Source: Deefgea rivuli DSM 18356 | GTDB taxonomy: Bacteria; Pseudomonadota; Gammaproteobacteria; Burkholderiales; Chitinibacteraceae | Reading direction: 5' to 3' | DNA: 64,000 bases | Assembly (NCBI RefSeq): GCF_000620145.1 | Contig: NZ_JHVM01000013.1 | Coordinates: 1-64,000, forward strand | Shown: piece after piece, positions 28,333 to 38,650 of the stretch | Numbering within the stretch: position 1 is the first letter of the stretch | How the letters are laid out: every line of letters begins with the position of its first letter | The notes under the pieces: generated by a model | What the model was told of the DNA's origin: nothing | Databases searched by the model: none | Seen by the model: only the letters and a program-made list of their open reading frames with translations | Translations under genes and position numbers: made by a program

Positions 28333-29336
28333 GCAGAAAGATCCTTGCTGGTGCGACGTTGTGCATCGCGGGCGATTTCTTGTGCGGCGCGCTGCGCGGC
28401 AGTTTTTTCGTAGGCGGTGACGATTTTTTGCACTAAAGGATGGCGCACCACGTCCGCAACGGTGAAATGATGAATACCAATGCCGCGCACGCCTTGCAAG
28501 ACTTCTTGTGCGTCGGTGAGACCAGATTTTTGATGCTTGGGCAAGTCAACTTGCGTTGCATCGCCCGTAATCACCGCTTTGCTACCAAAACCAATTCGCG
28601 TTAAAAACATTTTCATTTGTTCGGGCGTCGTATTTTGCGCTTCGTCCAAAATGATAAAAGCATGGCTTAAAGTGCGGCCACGCATAAACGCCAGTGGCGC
28701 GATTTCGATGATTTGTTTTTCAAACAGCTTGGTGACTTTTTCCACGCCCATTAAATCGTAGAGCGCGTCGTATAGTGGGCGCAGGTAGGGATCGACTTTT
28801 TGCACCAAATCGCCGGGCAAGAAACCGAGCTTTTCACCTGCTTCGACCGCAGGGCGAACTAAGATCAGTCTTTGCACAGTATCGCGCTCTAGCGCATCAA
28901 TGGCGCTGGCTACAGCCAGATACGTCTTGCCTGTGCCTGCTGGGCCAATGCCAAAAGTCACGTCATGTTCGGCAATCGCTTTGATATAGGTATTCTGCCC
29001 TGCAGTGCGGCCGCGCAAATCGCCGCGTTTGGTGCGCAGCTGCGGCACGGTGGGGTCAATAATGACTTCAGTCGGGCTGCGCAAAATCTCAATCAAACCC
29101 AATTGCACCGTATCAATATCGAGCGGGTGATCGGCGTCTTCGTAAAAGATTTCCAATGCATCGAGCGCTTTACGTGCCGCTTTGATCGCGCCAGACACTT
29201 TAAAAACCTCATTGCGCCGACTAATGCTGACGTCCAGCGCAACTTCGATTTGCTTCAAATTATCATCCAGCGCCCCGCACAGATTGTCGAGGCGAACGTT
29301 ATCGATGGGCGTGAAGCTGATAGATTCAGTGTGCAA
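28329..29336 (-). CDS. phoH: PhoH-family ATPase (YbeZ)
   Basis: A cytoplasmic ATPase that works with YbeY in RNA metabolism. The N-terminal region (about 10-100) is KH-like, and the P-loop GPAGTGKT lies at 131-138 with Walker B FIILDEAQNTT near 228. 335 residues from a TTG start, with no strong ribosome-binding site. Its stop overlaps the next start (GTGA), showing translational coupling to the DUF5329 frame. Confidence 0.94.
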   Translation of the reverse strand: MHTESISFTPIDNVRLDNLCGALDDNLKQIEVALDVSISRRNEVFKVSGAIKAARKALDALEIFYEDADHPLDIDTVQLGLIEILRSPTEVIIDPTVPQLRTKRGDLRGRTAGQNTYIKAIAEHDVTFGIGPAGTGKTYLAVASAIDALERDTVQRLILVRPAVEAGEKLGFLPGDLVQKVDPYLRPLYDALYDLMGVEKVTKLFEKQIIEIAPLAFMRGRTLSHAFIILDEAQNTTPEQMKMFLTRIGFGSKAVITGDATQVDLPKHQKSGLTDAQEVLQGVRGIGIHHFTVADVVRHPLVQKIVTAYEKTAAQRAAQEIARDAQRRTSKDLSA

Positions 29337-29478
29337 GGGCGGGCTCTCGAATATTTAATTGGGGCAATACTCAGCAAGAATTTCAATGTTACAACTGACT
29401 TCAGAAACAAAAATCGCTCGATAGATACATGTTTAATTGACTTTAACACTGCGATCTTTGTTCTGATGTGCAGGTCGA

Positions 29479-30837
29479 TTAGCTTGTCGTTACAATTTCA
29501 GCTGTCACGATTTCGCCACGCAAACTACGCGGGAAGGCTTCAGTTATGCGGACTTCGACAAACTGATTCATTAAGCGTGGATTGCCAACGAAATTCACGA
29601 TGCGATTATTGTCGGTACGGCCTGCTAGTTCGGTTTTGTCTTTTTTCGCAAAGCGTTCGACCATCACGCGCTGTACGCTGCCGACCATCGCCAGATTAAT
29701 CGCTTCGGCTTGCTGTTCCAAACGTTTTTGCATGCGTTGCAAGCGCGCCAGTTTCACTTCTTCTGGCACATCATCCGGCAGATCCGACGCTGGCGTACCA
29801 GGGCGACGGCTGTAAACAAAGCTGTAGCTGGTGTCAAAACCGACGTCTTCGATCAGCTTCATCGTGCGCTCGAAGTCTTCTTCGGTTTCGCCAGGGAAGC
29901 CGACAATAAAGTCACTCGAGAAGCACAAATCAGGGCGCGCTTCGCGCAATTTGCGAATCACCGACTTGTATTCCAAGGTCGTGTAGCCGCGTTTCATATT
30001 CACCAACACGCGATCTGAGCCCGCTTGCACTGGCAAATGCAGTTGCGAGCACAGCTTTGGCAGCGTGCGGTAGCAGTCGATAATCCGTGCCGTCATTTCT
30101 TTTGGGTGGCTGGTGGTGTAGCGGATGCGCTCGATGCCGGGGATTTCGTGCACGTATTCAAGCAGCGTCGCCAAATCGGCAATTTCGCCTTCATCGTCGC
30201 CATCTAATATCACACCGCGATAGGCATTCACGTTTTGGCCGAGTAAATGCAGCTCTTTGACGCCTTGCTGCGCCAAATGCGCGACTTCGGTCAGGATGTC
30301 TTCAAATGGACGCGATACTTCTTCGCCGCGTGTGTATGGCACGACGCAGAAACTGCAATATTTCGAACAGCCTTCCATAATCGACACATACGCAGCGCCG
30401 CCTTCAACGCGAGCAGGCGGTAGGTGGTCGAATTTTTCGATTTCAGGGAAGGAAATATCCACTTGGCTGAGGCCAGAAGCGCGGCGTTTTGCGATCAACT
30501 CTGGCAAGCGATGCAAAGTTTGCGGGCCAAATACGACGTCAACATACGGCGCGCGTTTCACAATCGCATCGCCTTCTTGCGACGCGACACAGCCGCCAAC
30601 GCCGATGACGATATTGGGATTGGCGAGTTTGAGTTCACGCACGCGGCCTAAATCCGAGAACACTTTTTCTTGCGCTTTTTCGCGCACGCTACAGGTGTTA
30701 AACAAAATCACGTCGGCTTCTTCGACGTTGTCAGTTTTGACCAGGCCTTCGGAGGCGTGCAACACATCGGCCATTTTGTCCGAATCGTATTCGTTCATTT
30801 GGCAGCCGAAGGTTTTAATAAATACTTTTTTGCTCAT
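29479..30837 (-). CDS. miaB: tRNA-2-methylthio-N6-dimethylallyladenosine synthase
   Basis: A radical SAM enzyme that adds the methylthio group to i6A37 of tRNA. The N-terminal UPF0004 domain ([14 protein letters not shown]) binds one iron-sulfur cluster, the CSKYCSFC motif binds the SAM cluster, and a TRAM domain ends the protein. I place the start at the ATG 30837 ([11 protein letters not shown]), with AAGAAG upstream, rather than at a TTG six codons earlier. About 452 residues. First gene of the run to lnt, separated from phoH by about 140 bases. Confidence 0.95.
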   Translation of the reverse strand: MSKKVFIKTFGCQMNEYDSDKMADVLHASEGLVKTDNVEEADVILFNTCSVREKAQEKVFSDLGRVRELKLANPNIVIGVGGCVASQEGDAIVKRAPYVDVVFGPQTLHRLPELIAKRRASGLSQVDISFPEIEKFDHLPPARVEGGAAYVSIMEGCSKYCSFCVVPYTRGEEVSRPFEDILTEVAHLAQQGVKELHLLGQNVNAYRGVILDGDDEGEIADLATLLEYVHEIPGIERIRYTTSHPKEMTARIIDCYRTLPKLCSQLHLPVQAGSDRVLVNMKRGYTTLEYKSVIRKLREARPDLCFSSDFIVGFPGETEEDFERTMKLIEDVGFDTSYSFVYSRRPGTPASDLPDDVPEEVKLARLQRMQKRLEQQAEAINLAMVGSVQRVMVERFAKKDKTELAGRTDNNRIVNFVGNPRLMNQFVEVRITEAFPRSLRGEIVTAEIVTTS

Positions 30838-30862
30838 TGCGTAACTTCTTTTCAAAAAACTG

Positions 30863-30913
30863 GATGTATATGCTTGGCCGCAATAATTAGTAATGCATTG
30901 GTAGGTATACCCA
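30863..30913. repeat. 51-bp palindromic repeat, copy 7 (degenerate)
   Basis: The right end GGTATACCCA is intact, while the left end reads GATGTATATG. It is the only copy that lies ahead of a start codon (miaB) and not right after a stop. Confidence 0.7.
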
Positions 30914-31363
30914 TGAAAGACGATGAAGAGCGGCGTTGCGTTGTATCGTGCGGATGGTAGACATTAAATTATTGAGCTGGATTTTAACGCAAATTGCCAT
31001 AGGAGCGGCGCTGATCGAGTGAGGATTTGTTACTAAAAACAGAGGCTTGCTGCGAAGTGAGCTGTTTTTGGTGCTTAGGTCGAAACGAGGGGCGCGAATT
31101 TAGCGCGGTGATATGAGCAATGTTGGCTCAAAAAAATGATACCTTGCCGAAGGATGACTTACTTTTGGAGTGAGCAAATAGAGCCCAACTAGCCATGCTG
31201 TGATTAAGAATTAGGTTGCCCCCGGCACTCTCTTGCACGCTGCGTTTATCGACAGCTGAACTAAACAGCGTGCAAGGAGGAGTCTCTGTGCGCAAATTGC
31301 AAATCGATTACTGAGTACGCATCGCTACGAGACTATGAAACTAGCTGCGAGCTTGTTCAGCGC
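30914..31363. other. Non-coding stretch with two strong hairpins
   Basis: No convincing gene is seen in these 450 bases. AAAAACAG (31035) and CTGTTTTT (31062) form a terminator-like stem usable on either strand. TTGCACGCTG (31233) and CAGCGTGCAA (31266) form a perfect 10-bp stem around 23 bases, with weaker pairing outside. It might hold a small RNA or only the 3' end of the next minus-strand message. Confidence 0.45.
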
Positions 31364-31729
31364 TTAGCATTGAACAAATAAACACTCTAAACCAAAGAAA
31401 CTAGTCCTTGGCTCTTTGATCCGGCCAATCGACTTGAGATAAGCCACTTCCTCAGGCGACAAAATCCACGCCCGCCAGATCAAATCTTGTCTGCTTGGCT
31501 CAACCTGAACCCAAATCGGCACATCTTTAGGTACTTGCTGTGGTGGAATCAAACGATTCTGAGTATCCCGAATCTGAAATGCCGCCGAAGTCTGATAGTC
31601 CTTCCCGTCCAGGCGTATCGTTGGCTGCGAGTATGAATCCAGCTGCGTATATGCACCTTCGGGCAGGATGCGGGCGGCGAGGGTGGGGCAGGTGTAGAAA
31701 ATAAGAAAAATAAATACAAGTCGAATCAT
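31364..31729 (-). CDS. Small secreted protein of unknown function
   Basis: 121 residues with a signal peptide (about 1-19, FIFLIFYTCPTLAA). The mature part contains two Cys near its end (GLECLFVQC) and is likely periplasmic. No family is recognised. It stands alone: the island genes lie upstream on the same strand and a non-coding stretch follows. Confidence 0.6.
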   Translation of the reverse strand: MIRLVFIFLIFYTCPTLAARILPEGAYTQLDSYSQPTIRLDGKDYQTSAAFQIRDTQNRLIPPQQVPKDVPIWVQVEPSRQDLIWRAWILSPEEVAYLKSIGRIKEPRTSFFGLECLFVQC

Positions 31730-31877
31730 TGATGTTTTCCTATATAGGTAAACTGTTGATTTTAAATTTAGCGATTTAATTGATACTTGGTGTTGGTTGC
31801 TATTTTTAATTGATTTTTGGTGATTAAGGGTTTTTTTGATATTTTCTTTATTGTTATGCTTAACAAGGTGTTATCTT

Positions 31878-32696
31878 TTAGAAAGACCAGGCTTCTTTCT
31901 TACATTGCTTCAAAAGATTGTGCCTTTCTACTTGTGGGGTAGTTTTTATTTTTGATAGAGTGATAAAAAATTCATGTCCTATTGTTGGGGTGTGCTCAAT
32001 AATGTGAAGGTTGATAAGTTCAAGATTTAATAGGTCTTGTAAAATTAATAAGGTGTGAGTTGGTGTAAAACACCATTCATGAATGTCGTAAAATTGCTGA
32101 TTATTAATGATGTTATTTAATGCTTGTTTAGCATCATCTAAGTTGTGCACACAACTAAACTGTGGATTAACTGTTGTACTTGAATTCCATGCAATTTTAC
32201 CATCTTTCGATGTGGCATTTAAAAAATATTCGATAACTGCTCCCGCAGAATGTATCTTTTGATTATTTAAATGATTGTCAATGATTCTAGATAAACCAGA
32301 AACGGGGCGAAAGTGGTCGAAGCAATATCTTTTATCAGGGATTGCCAATGATAAAATTCCATTTTCATTTAGTAAGTTAGAGCAATCATTTAGAAAACCA
32401 ATCAAATCTGTCGTGTGTTCTATGACGTGGGATGCAATAATCCAGTCGTAAAAATTCGTTCGCCCAGTTAAATCACTGTAGCTTTCTCCGTTCCAGATGA
32501 AGTCGACATCTTCTATGTTGGCAATGTTTACACCGTGATCTTTGTATTTATCAATAAGACTGCTTTTATCAAGATGATCGATAATTTGTACGTTATATCC
32601 TGCTTTCTTTGGTGCGATGGGATTGTGGCTAGAACCAACTTCAATACCGCGTCCATTTTTAATTACGTGCTTTAAAATTATTTCTTTTCGATTCAT
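31878..32696 (-). CDS. Class I SAM-dependent methyltransferase
   Basis: 272 residues. Motif I reads GIEVGSSHNPI at about 17-27 and motif II YDWIIASHVIEHTTDL around 83-98, as in the Methyltransf_11 group acting on small molecules or sugars. It lies 13 bases after the large glycosyltransferase and is very AT-rich, like the rest of the island. Together they suggest that a glycan is built and methylated, possibly on the pilins of this locus; the substrate is not visible. Confidence 0.75.
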   Translation of the reverse strand: MNRKEIILKHVIKNGRGIEVGSSHNPIAPKKAGYNVQIIDHLDKSSLIDKYKDHGVNIANIEDVDFIWNGESYSDLTGRTNFYDWIIASHVIEHTTDLIGFLNDCSNLLNENGILSLAIPDKRYCFDHFRPVSGLSRIIDNHLNNQKIHSAGAVIEYFLNATSKDGKIAWNSSTTVNPQFSCVHNLDDAKQALNNIINNQQFYDIHEWCFTPTHTLLILQDLLNLELINLHIIEHTPTIGHEFFITLSKIKTTPQVERHNLLKQCKKEAWSF

Positions 32697-32709
32697 GAGA
32701 TTCTCATCC

Positions 32710-35700
32710 TTAATTTAGCCAAGCTTTTTTCCATTCGGCTATGTTTCTTTGTAAAATCCAGCGATCATCAATCTTTTGTTTTAGTGCCGCAGCCATGTTT
32801 ATTAGAGTTGTTCGATCATTGTTGAGCCAGTTGATCGCTTCAATCCATTCGTCTTGGTTATTTACTCGAATTACAGGGAAGTCACCAAAGTACGGATCAA
32901 TATTGCTGCACAGCACCGGAATGCCTAGAAAGCCAAATTCAATGATCTTTAGGTGTGACTTTCCTCGATTGAAAATATTGTTTTCTAGTGGTGCTATGGC
33001 CAAATCAATATTTAACGATGCGAGTCGAGCGGGATAGGCATCAAAGCCAACACCGGGAATGATTTCTTTTACAAAAGGACGAATTTCAGATGGGCACATC
33101 CCAAAGAAAATCCAATCAACTATATGTGCTGTTTTTTGGATAACAGACTTTATACTTAGGATATCATCCCGATGTGAGCTACCACCTGCCCAGCACACTC
33201 TTAATTTAGCACTATTATTTGCAATGTTTCTTAATCCACCCCAACGTGTAGCATCAATGAAATTGTTGACTATGCGAATATCCTTTATGAAGTCAGAGTA
33301 ATAATTTGCAAGGAAATCGGTAGTTGTTACTAAAAAATCAGCGTTTTTTAAGGTGTAATTGGTGAGGTCGATACTTTGTGCGAATGAAGGATCCTGATGT
33401 ATTGGATTAGACGCTGGGACTTCATGAATCAGGTCGTCAAGTTCAATTCCTAGTTTGCAATTAAGAGTCAAATTATTGTATTGGACAATTTGTCGCGTTA
33501 CTTTTTCGAATACGGGGCGCTGTAAAATAATGGTGCTTGGATTAACTGCAGATATATCAATTAAGCCAAAGCCTTTTAATGACATAAGGCTTATACCTTG
33601 TATGTCATTATTAGTTTTCAGTGCTTTTAACGGTTCTTCCGTTCGATATGCAGCTACAGCGCCATGATCATTAGTCATGGTCAGAATTGTATCTAAGGGG
33701 GCAATATCTATTACATTTGTATTTGAAATGATTCTGAAGTCTGGTTCCCAATAGTGATGAGGCGTTGCTTGTCGACTGTATCGTGCCCAGATCAGGGGAT
33801 TGGTTAGCCAGCGCTCTTTAAATGTGTCACTTTCGTGATGCCATACTGGTTTTCTAGCATCTAATGTTGTTTTTTCATGTTTAGATTTTAGTGATTTTGA
33901 CTCTTTGTGAATTAATGCCGTTTCGGCAATGTATTGAATAGTAAGCCCGTGCATTGCAACCTTCATGCACAAGTCGATATCCTGATAAAAGGTCGTTAAT
34001 TCTTCATCCATTCCATTTACTTGCTGGTATAAATTTTTTCGTATGCCAAGGCAGGCACCTGTAACAGCGGGTACGGCATGAGAAGTGCAACCAAAGAACA
34101 TATAGGTCGCTTTCGCTTTTTCTTTATAAAAATAATGCCCGGCAACACCACCAAGGCCTACGCCTACACCGGCGTGTTGCAGTGTGCCATTTTCAAAGAG
34201 TAGTGGAACACCGACGATGCCCACATTGGGTTGCTCTAATGCTCCTGCAATTGTTGATAGCCAGTTTGGATCAATAATTACTGTGTCATTGTTGAGCTGA
34301 ATCAGGATTTCGCCGCTAGCTTGTTGAGCTGCAGTGTTAATTAATTTTGAATAGTTGAATGGGCCAGGGTGTTGGAGAACGGTGAACTTAAATTCTTTAT
34401 TGTCGTTGTAAAGAAAATCAATTGTTTCTTTTTTTGTGCTTCCATTGTCGATGATAATGATTTCATAGTTTTTGTACAGAGTTAATTTGTGAATTGAGTC
34501 TAAGCAGTCATGCAAGTCTGGTAAATTATCTTTGGTTGGGATTAGTATTGATATACTTGGCTGGCTGGAGGGTCCATAAAAAATTTTATTACCAAGTGTG
34601 TTAATGTTTTTTGATGTTTTGGCTTGGATTTTGCATCTTGATAGATGCTCATTTAGTACTGTTAACTGTTCTTCTTCGCAGAATTCAATAGGGTAAATAT
34701 TATGACCTCCATCTGTGTGGTGGAAGTATAAAATTTCATCAATGCGGTGTGGTGGATTATTTTGTTCAATCGTAAATTGAAGCTTGAATTTGTAATAAGC
34801 TGAAGATGCTAAATTAGCATCTAATTTGATGCCATCTGCTTTTTTAGGGTTAAACCAAAATGCATCGCTGAAATAGTCCATGCGGCGTAATAATTCAGAA
34901 TCAAACTCAGGCAATAATGTTGGTTTGCTGATGTTGGCATGTGAATCAATAAAAACTGTATTGCAATAATATGCTGGTTTGTTTACGTGTAAGTGTTCTG
35001 CAGCAACGATTGTTAAACCGTAGTTGGCTAATTGATCTCCTGCCTCAATAATGGCACTGAGGCCGTCTGTATCAAAGAGGAAGTTATTAATTATATCGGT
35101 ACTGTCCTCTTCATCTGTTAATTCATGCCATTTAATATTGTTATGAGGCTGAATAGAGGAGGGGGTAAATCCAATAATTAAAAATTTCCAGTTACTGTGC
35201 GTTTGACAGCATAAACTGTTAATTGATTCTAATAATAGATGCTCTTTTCCTGGTAGTACAACGCAGGCTATCGAAAATCTAACTTCTTCAGTTAGGTATT
35301 TTTCTTTTAGATGTTGTATTTTATCTCGTGTAAATTTACGAGCTTCAGTAGCGAGTAATACGGTTTGGATGTACTGATTTTTATGCGCTAAGCCTATGCC
35401 TTTTCTGATTTCCTTAGAAAACTCTTCATAAGGCTCTTCGTAATCTGCTCCCACTGCATCGGGTATGCTGAAGTATTGATTCGGCAGGTTGGGGGCGATA
35501 GCTTTGTGGGCCAAAGGAAAAACAAAATCCAGTAACTTGATATTTTCGGTGGCAAAGGATTCGTGCACAACTAATCTAAGCGTATCAATGCCGTGCCATA
35601 TTTTTTGGAAAATACAAAGCTCTCCGAGGGTTGAGCTAAACATACAACTACTGAGTAAAGTGAGGTCCCGAACGAAAGGGGTTAATTGAACCAAGTAATT

Positions 35701-35934
35701 TTCGCAGGATGCAGTGGTTCCTTTTATGGCTAAATAATTATTTTCAGTTGCTTGCTCTATGGCGATAGAGGCTGACTCAATTTGGGGTTGGTAGTTTTCG
35801 GGTATAAACCAAAGCCAGTCATGGGTACTTGTATCCGTTAAGTCGCTCAGTAGGATTTCATTTTTATTTTTTGCTAGGTCGATTATGTTCTTAATGAAAT
35901 CATGGTTAATGGTAATGTATTTAATTTTATTCAT
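32710..35934 (-). CDS. Multi-domain glycosyltransferase (GT2-GT2-GT4 layout)
   Basis: I choose the ATG at 35934 (MNKIKYITIN), which overlaps the ABC ATPase stop, over a frame opening at 36003 that would overlap by 77 bp. About 1074 residues. A first, degenerate GT2-like region lies near 215-330 (ESINSLCCQTHSNWKFLIIG). The clear GT2 domain at about 465-740 has IPTKDN, IDNGST and QLNNDTVII. The C-terminal part (about 910-1070, VCWAGGSSHRDD ... SHLKIIEFGFLGIPVLCSN) resembles GT4. Such proteins build O-antigens or modify surface proteins. Confidence 0.82.
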   Translation of the reverse strand: MNKIKYITINHDFIKNIIDLAKNKNEILLSDLTDTSTHDWLWFIPENYQPQIESASIAIEQATENNYLAIKGTTASCENYLVQLTPFVRDLTLLSSCMFSSTLGELCIFQKIWHGIDTLRLVVHESFATENIKLLDFVFPLAHKAIAPNLPNQYFSIPDAVGADYEEPYEEFSKEIRKGIGLAHKNQYIQTVLLATEARKFTRDKIQHLKEKYLTEEVRFSIACVVLPGKEHLLLESINSLCCQTHSNWKFLIIGFTPSSIQPHNNIKWHELTDEEDSTDIINNFLFDTDGLSAIIEAGDQLANYGLTIVAAEHLHVNKPAYYCNTVFIDSHANISKPTLLPEFDSELLRRMDYFSDAFWFNPKKADGIKLDANLASSAYYKFKLQFTIEQNNPPHRIDEILYFHHTDGGHNIYPIEFCEEEQLTVLNEHLSRCKIQAKTSKNINTLGNKIFYGPSSQPSISILIPTKDNLPDLHDCLDSIHKLTLYKNYEIIIIDNGSTKKETIDFLYNDNKEFKFTVLQHPGPFNYSKLINTAAQQASGEILIQLNNDTVIIDPNWLSTIAGALEQPNVGIVGVPLLFENGTLQHAGVGVGLGGVAGHYFYKEKAKATYMFFGCTSHAVPAVTGACLGIRKNLYQQVNGMDEELTTFYQDIDLCMKVAMHGLTIQYIAETALIHKESKSLKSKHEKTTLDARKPVWHHESDTFKERWLTNPLIWARYSRQATPHHYWEPDFRIISNTNVIDIAPLDTILTMTNDHGAVAAYRTEEPLKALKTNNDIQGISLMSLKGFGLIDISAVNPSTIILQRPVFEKVTRQIVQYNNLTLNCKLGIELDDLIHEVPASNPIHQDPSFAQSIDLTNYTLKNADFLVTTTDFLANYYSDFIKDIRIVNNFIDATRWGGLRNIANNSAKLRVCWAGGSSHRDDILSIKSVIQKTAHIVDWIFFGMCPSEIRPFVKEIIPGVGFDAYPARLASLNIDLAIAPLENNIFNRGKSHLKIIEFGFLGIPVLCSNIDPYFGDFPVIRVNNQDEWIEAINWLNNDRTTLINMAAALKQKIDDRWILQRNIAEWKKAWLN

Positions 35935-36802
35935 TTCTGGCAGCTTCAATAAATTGTTCTTCAAGATTTTTTCTAGAGTGGATGTCAATAAGAGTGTTGC
36001 CATGCTTTCTTATTGTGTCTAGTTGGTGCCATAAATTTTCATGTGTACATGTGATTTTATTTTCATTTTCAGAGTTGTCTAGTTGCTTGTGATCAATATA
36101 GGTAATGGTATAAGTATTACTTGATTCTGAGGTGGATCCAATTTTTTTTATCTGGCCTTGATGAATTAATGCAAACCGATCAGCCAATCGCTCTACGTCG
36201 TGTAGTACATGCGAGCTAAAAAAGATACTCCCACCTTGTTTTTTATATTCAGACAGGCAGTCAACCACTAGCTGCCTGCCTATGGGGTCTAAGCCAGACA
36301 ACGGCTCATCTAAAATTAGTAATCTAGGCTCAATTGCCATTGCATGAGCTAGTGCAGTCCTTTGCATCATGCCTTTAGAGAAACCACGAATTGTTTTGTT
36401 TGCTACATGCGCGATTTCAAATCGCTCTAACCATTTAATACAGTGAGTTTTTATTTGTTGAGGTAAAATTGATTTATGTGCTTTAACGCCCATCTGTAAA
36501 ATTTCAAAGGGCGTTAAATAATCATAAAGGTATGGACTTTCTGGCACGTAGCCCATTTTCTTTCGTGCATCTGAATTACTTGCATCGCATCCGAAAATTT
36601 GCACAACTCCGCTATCTGCGCGCAGTGCTCCTGTAATGATTTTGATTGTTGTACTTTTTCCAGCACCATTGGCCCCAATAAAGCCAAAGGCTTCTCCTTC
36701 AGTTATCTTCAGGGATACATCTGTTAATGCTTGTATTTTATTATTTAGCCTTTTTCGAAATTTCTTGCTGACGGATTCAAGATTAATTGCGTATCGAGTC
36801 AT
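35927..36802 (-). CDS. ABC transporter ATP-binding protein (PilH-like position)
   Basis: A complete nucleotide-binding domain: Walker A GANGAGKST, signature FSKGMMQR and Walker B LLILDEPLSGLDP. About 290 residues from the ATG at 36802; a TTG five codons earlier is possible. It is of the type paired with ABC-2 permeases and the permease is two genes upstream. Location behind pilin genes recalls pilH of Myxococcus xanthus, an ABC ATPase needed for pilus assembly. The link here is inferred from order alone. Confidence 0.88.
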   Translation of the reverse strand: MTRYAINLESVSKKFRKRLNNKIQALTDVSLKITEGEAFGFIGANGAGKSTTIKIITGALRADSGVVQIFGCDASNSDARKKMGYVPESPYLYDYLTPFEILQMGVKAHKSILPQQIKTHCIKWLERFEIAHVANKTIRGFSKGMMQRTALAHAMAIEPRLLILDEPLSGLDPIGRQLVVDCLSEYKKQGGSIFFSSHVLHDVERLADRFALIHQGQIKKIGSTSESSNTYTITYIDHKQLDNSENENKITCTHENLWHQLDTIRKHGNTLIDIHSRKNLEEQFIEAARNE

Positions 36803-36833
36803 ATGGGTACACTGCAAAATGAGCTGGAAAAAA

Positions 36834-37664
36834 TTATTGTGTTTTTGCTTCTTGTGAAATTATTTGTCCATTGGGACTTAGAATAAATAGCCCGCCTAGA
36901 GGGTCTGTAGGTATTGTAGTGCCAGAATCAGTAAGCTGTTTTAAATGACTTAGTCTTTGACCATTATTTTTTTCTTCCCATTTTAGCTTGGCTTTATTTA
37001 GCATTGACAGTATATCCATACGCGTAGCACGTTTTTTCAAATAGGCCGAGAATGCTTTATTTCTAGTTTCTTGAGCCATTAATCTTAAAATTTTTGCTGC
37101 TTCAGCTTTATCACCCATTCCATACCATCGAGCCGCTAGTGCCTCCATCGAGGTTTTATTCTTTTCATCTTGCATTAATTTGGCTGAATCTCTAAGGGTA
37201 TTTGCTGCTTTTATTGGTGCGGATTCAAAATGTAGTTGATTAAAGGCGTAGAAAAATGCAGGCATTGGGTCGTTTGGACGGCTGTTTTTTGCTGCGTTTA
37301 GAATGTATTGTGCTTCAGTTAGGTGATTGTTCCAAGGGAGTGTTGCTGCGGCTACATAGTAATTGTCTTCATGTGCAGGATTGTAGAACGCAGCATCTTT
37401 CTGGAGTTGCGCCTGTACTGCTAGTGTTTCAGCTGGTAATTTATCCGTTCCCACCATAAATGTTCGTATGACATTAATATTTGCAGCTAAATATCTATCG
37501 CCTAGAGCATTAATTAGCTGTGCAGGAACTGGCAGATAGATACTCATATAGTCACGTGTTGCTTGTCTTGGTTTATTTAAATTGTATTTACTTGTTGTGT
37601 AATGGACTATTACTAGGGCAATTAAGATTAAAACAACAACTGAATTTTTAAATACTAGTTGCAT
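36834..37664 (-). CDS. Membrane-anchored helical repeat protein
   Basis: 276 residues with one N-terminal membrane helix (about 5-24) and a large periplasmic part made of helix pairs (about 85-215), probably TPR-like (FYNPAHEDNYYVAAATLPWNN, NDPMPAFFYAF). It ends with PTDPLGGLFILSPNGQII. Its ATG touches the permease stop (TAAATG), so the two are translated together. Not assigned to a family; position between ABC permease and ATPase suggests an accessory like PilG of Myxococcus. Confidence 0.68.
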   Translation of the reverse strand: MQLVFKNSVVVLILIALVIVHYTTSKYNLNKPRQATRDYMSIYLPVPAQLINALGDRYLAANINVIRTFMVGTDKLPAETLAVQAQLQKDAAFYNPAHEDNYYVAAATLPWNNHLTEAQYILNAAKNSRPNDPMPAFFYAFNQLHFESAPIKAANTLRDSAKLMQDEKNKTSMEALAARWYGMGDKAEAAKILRLMAQETRNKAFSAYLKKRATRMDILSMLNKAKLKWEEKNNGQRLSHLKQLTDSGTTIPTDPLGGLFILSPNGQIISQEAKTQ

Positions 37665-38480
37665 TTATGAAAACTCTCTTTTATTAAACGCAAAAACACC
37701 AATTGCTAAGATTACTATTGTGTAGCTTGTAATTGAAAGATTGGATGCCAAAAAAATTGAAAAATCCGGTTTGATTCCATATAAAGGCCATGAGCGAATA
37801 TCGAGGCGATCTAAGTCGGGAATTAACCATGCAATTTTATTGATAATTGGGGTGAAGTTATTGGCTAGTTCTGTATCTCCATCTGCACCTTGAGAAAGGT
37901 AGGTCAGAATTGGTCCCATCATTCTTGCTGAAAGCGCAAAGCCAATTCCGCAAAGCAGTGGCATGATTGCAGAAGTGGAAATCAGTGCAATTGACATTGC
38001 TACGGCTGTTACAACTGATAGATCTAATAAAATACCCAATAAGGTCCAAATCAGAGGCCACCCTAACTGCAGTTGGTGAGGAACAATGTAGCCCCAATTG
38101 GCTGCTTTAACTACAAGTACTAATACTATGGCTAGAAAAATAAGAGCGACACCTAACATGCTCATAATGCCGAAATAACGCCCTAAAACGTATACCTTTC
38201 TTGATTGTGGGTATGCTAATACAAAAAAAACGGTGCGTTTTTCAATTTCTCGACCAACTAATTCTTGTATCCAAGATAGGCTTAATAGTGTCAATGAAAT
38301 TCTTATCGCCGATAATCCTACATCCAGTGCCACTGCTTGAGGTTGTCTTGCTGAAAACGCTGCGGCGAGCCAAGCGCAAGCGATAAGCCCGAGGCCGATA
38401 ATACTTACGGCGATAAATGCTCTGCTACGCCAACCAGATTTCCATGTTGTGCAAAAATGACTAATAAATCCTGTAAACAT
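37665..38480 (-). CDS. ABC-2 type permease
   Basis: 271 residues with about six membrane helices and the ABC-2 strings GREIEKRTVFFVLAYPQSRKVYVLGRYFG (about 79-108) and a C-terminal FNKREFS. It is the membrane half of the transporter whose ATPase is at 35927. Its start is preceded by a possible -10 TATAAT (minus strand, 38519-38524). A terminator separates it from the pilin genes, so it probably has its own promoter. Confidence 0.85.
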   Translation of the reverse strand: MFTGFISHFCTTWKSGWRSRAFIAVSIIGLGLIACAWLAAAFSARQPQAVALDVGLSAIRISLTLLSLSWIQELVGREIEKRTVFFVLAYPQSRKVYVLGRYFGIMSMLGVALIFLAIVLVLVVKAANWGYIVPHQLQLGWPLIWTLLGILLDLSVVTAVAMSIALISTSAIMPLLCGIGFALSARMMGPILTYLSQGADGDTELANNFTPIINKIAWLIPDLDRLDIRSWPLYGIKPDFSIFLASNLSITSYTIVILAIGVFAFNKREFS

Positions 38481-38607
38481 GCAATGTTTCCGTTGTGTAA
38501 TGGATTGATGCTTTTTTGATTATAAAACTTATGAAGTGGTTTTATATTGACAATCAAATAACTATATTTTAACAATATTTTTCTATGGGGGAGTTAAAGT
38601 TTTACAT

Positions 38608-38641
38608 AAAAAAAAGCCTCACAAGTGTGAGGCTTTTTTTT
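38608..38641. terminator. Terminator after the pilin genes
   Basis: AAGCCTCAC, AAGT loop, GTGAGGCTT, flanked by A and T runs, so it can act both ways. It ends the pilin transcript on the minus strand. Confidence 0.93.
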
Positions 38642-38650
38642 ATTTTGTGC

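Noticed and set aside
31233-31275. 6S RNA or tRNA-like structure
   Set aside because: The stem is strong but the overall layout matches neither, and there is no T-arm or 6S bubble pattern.
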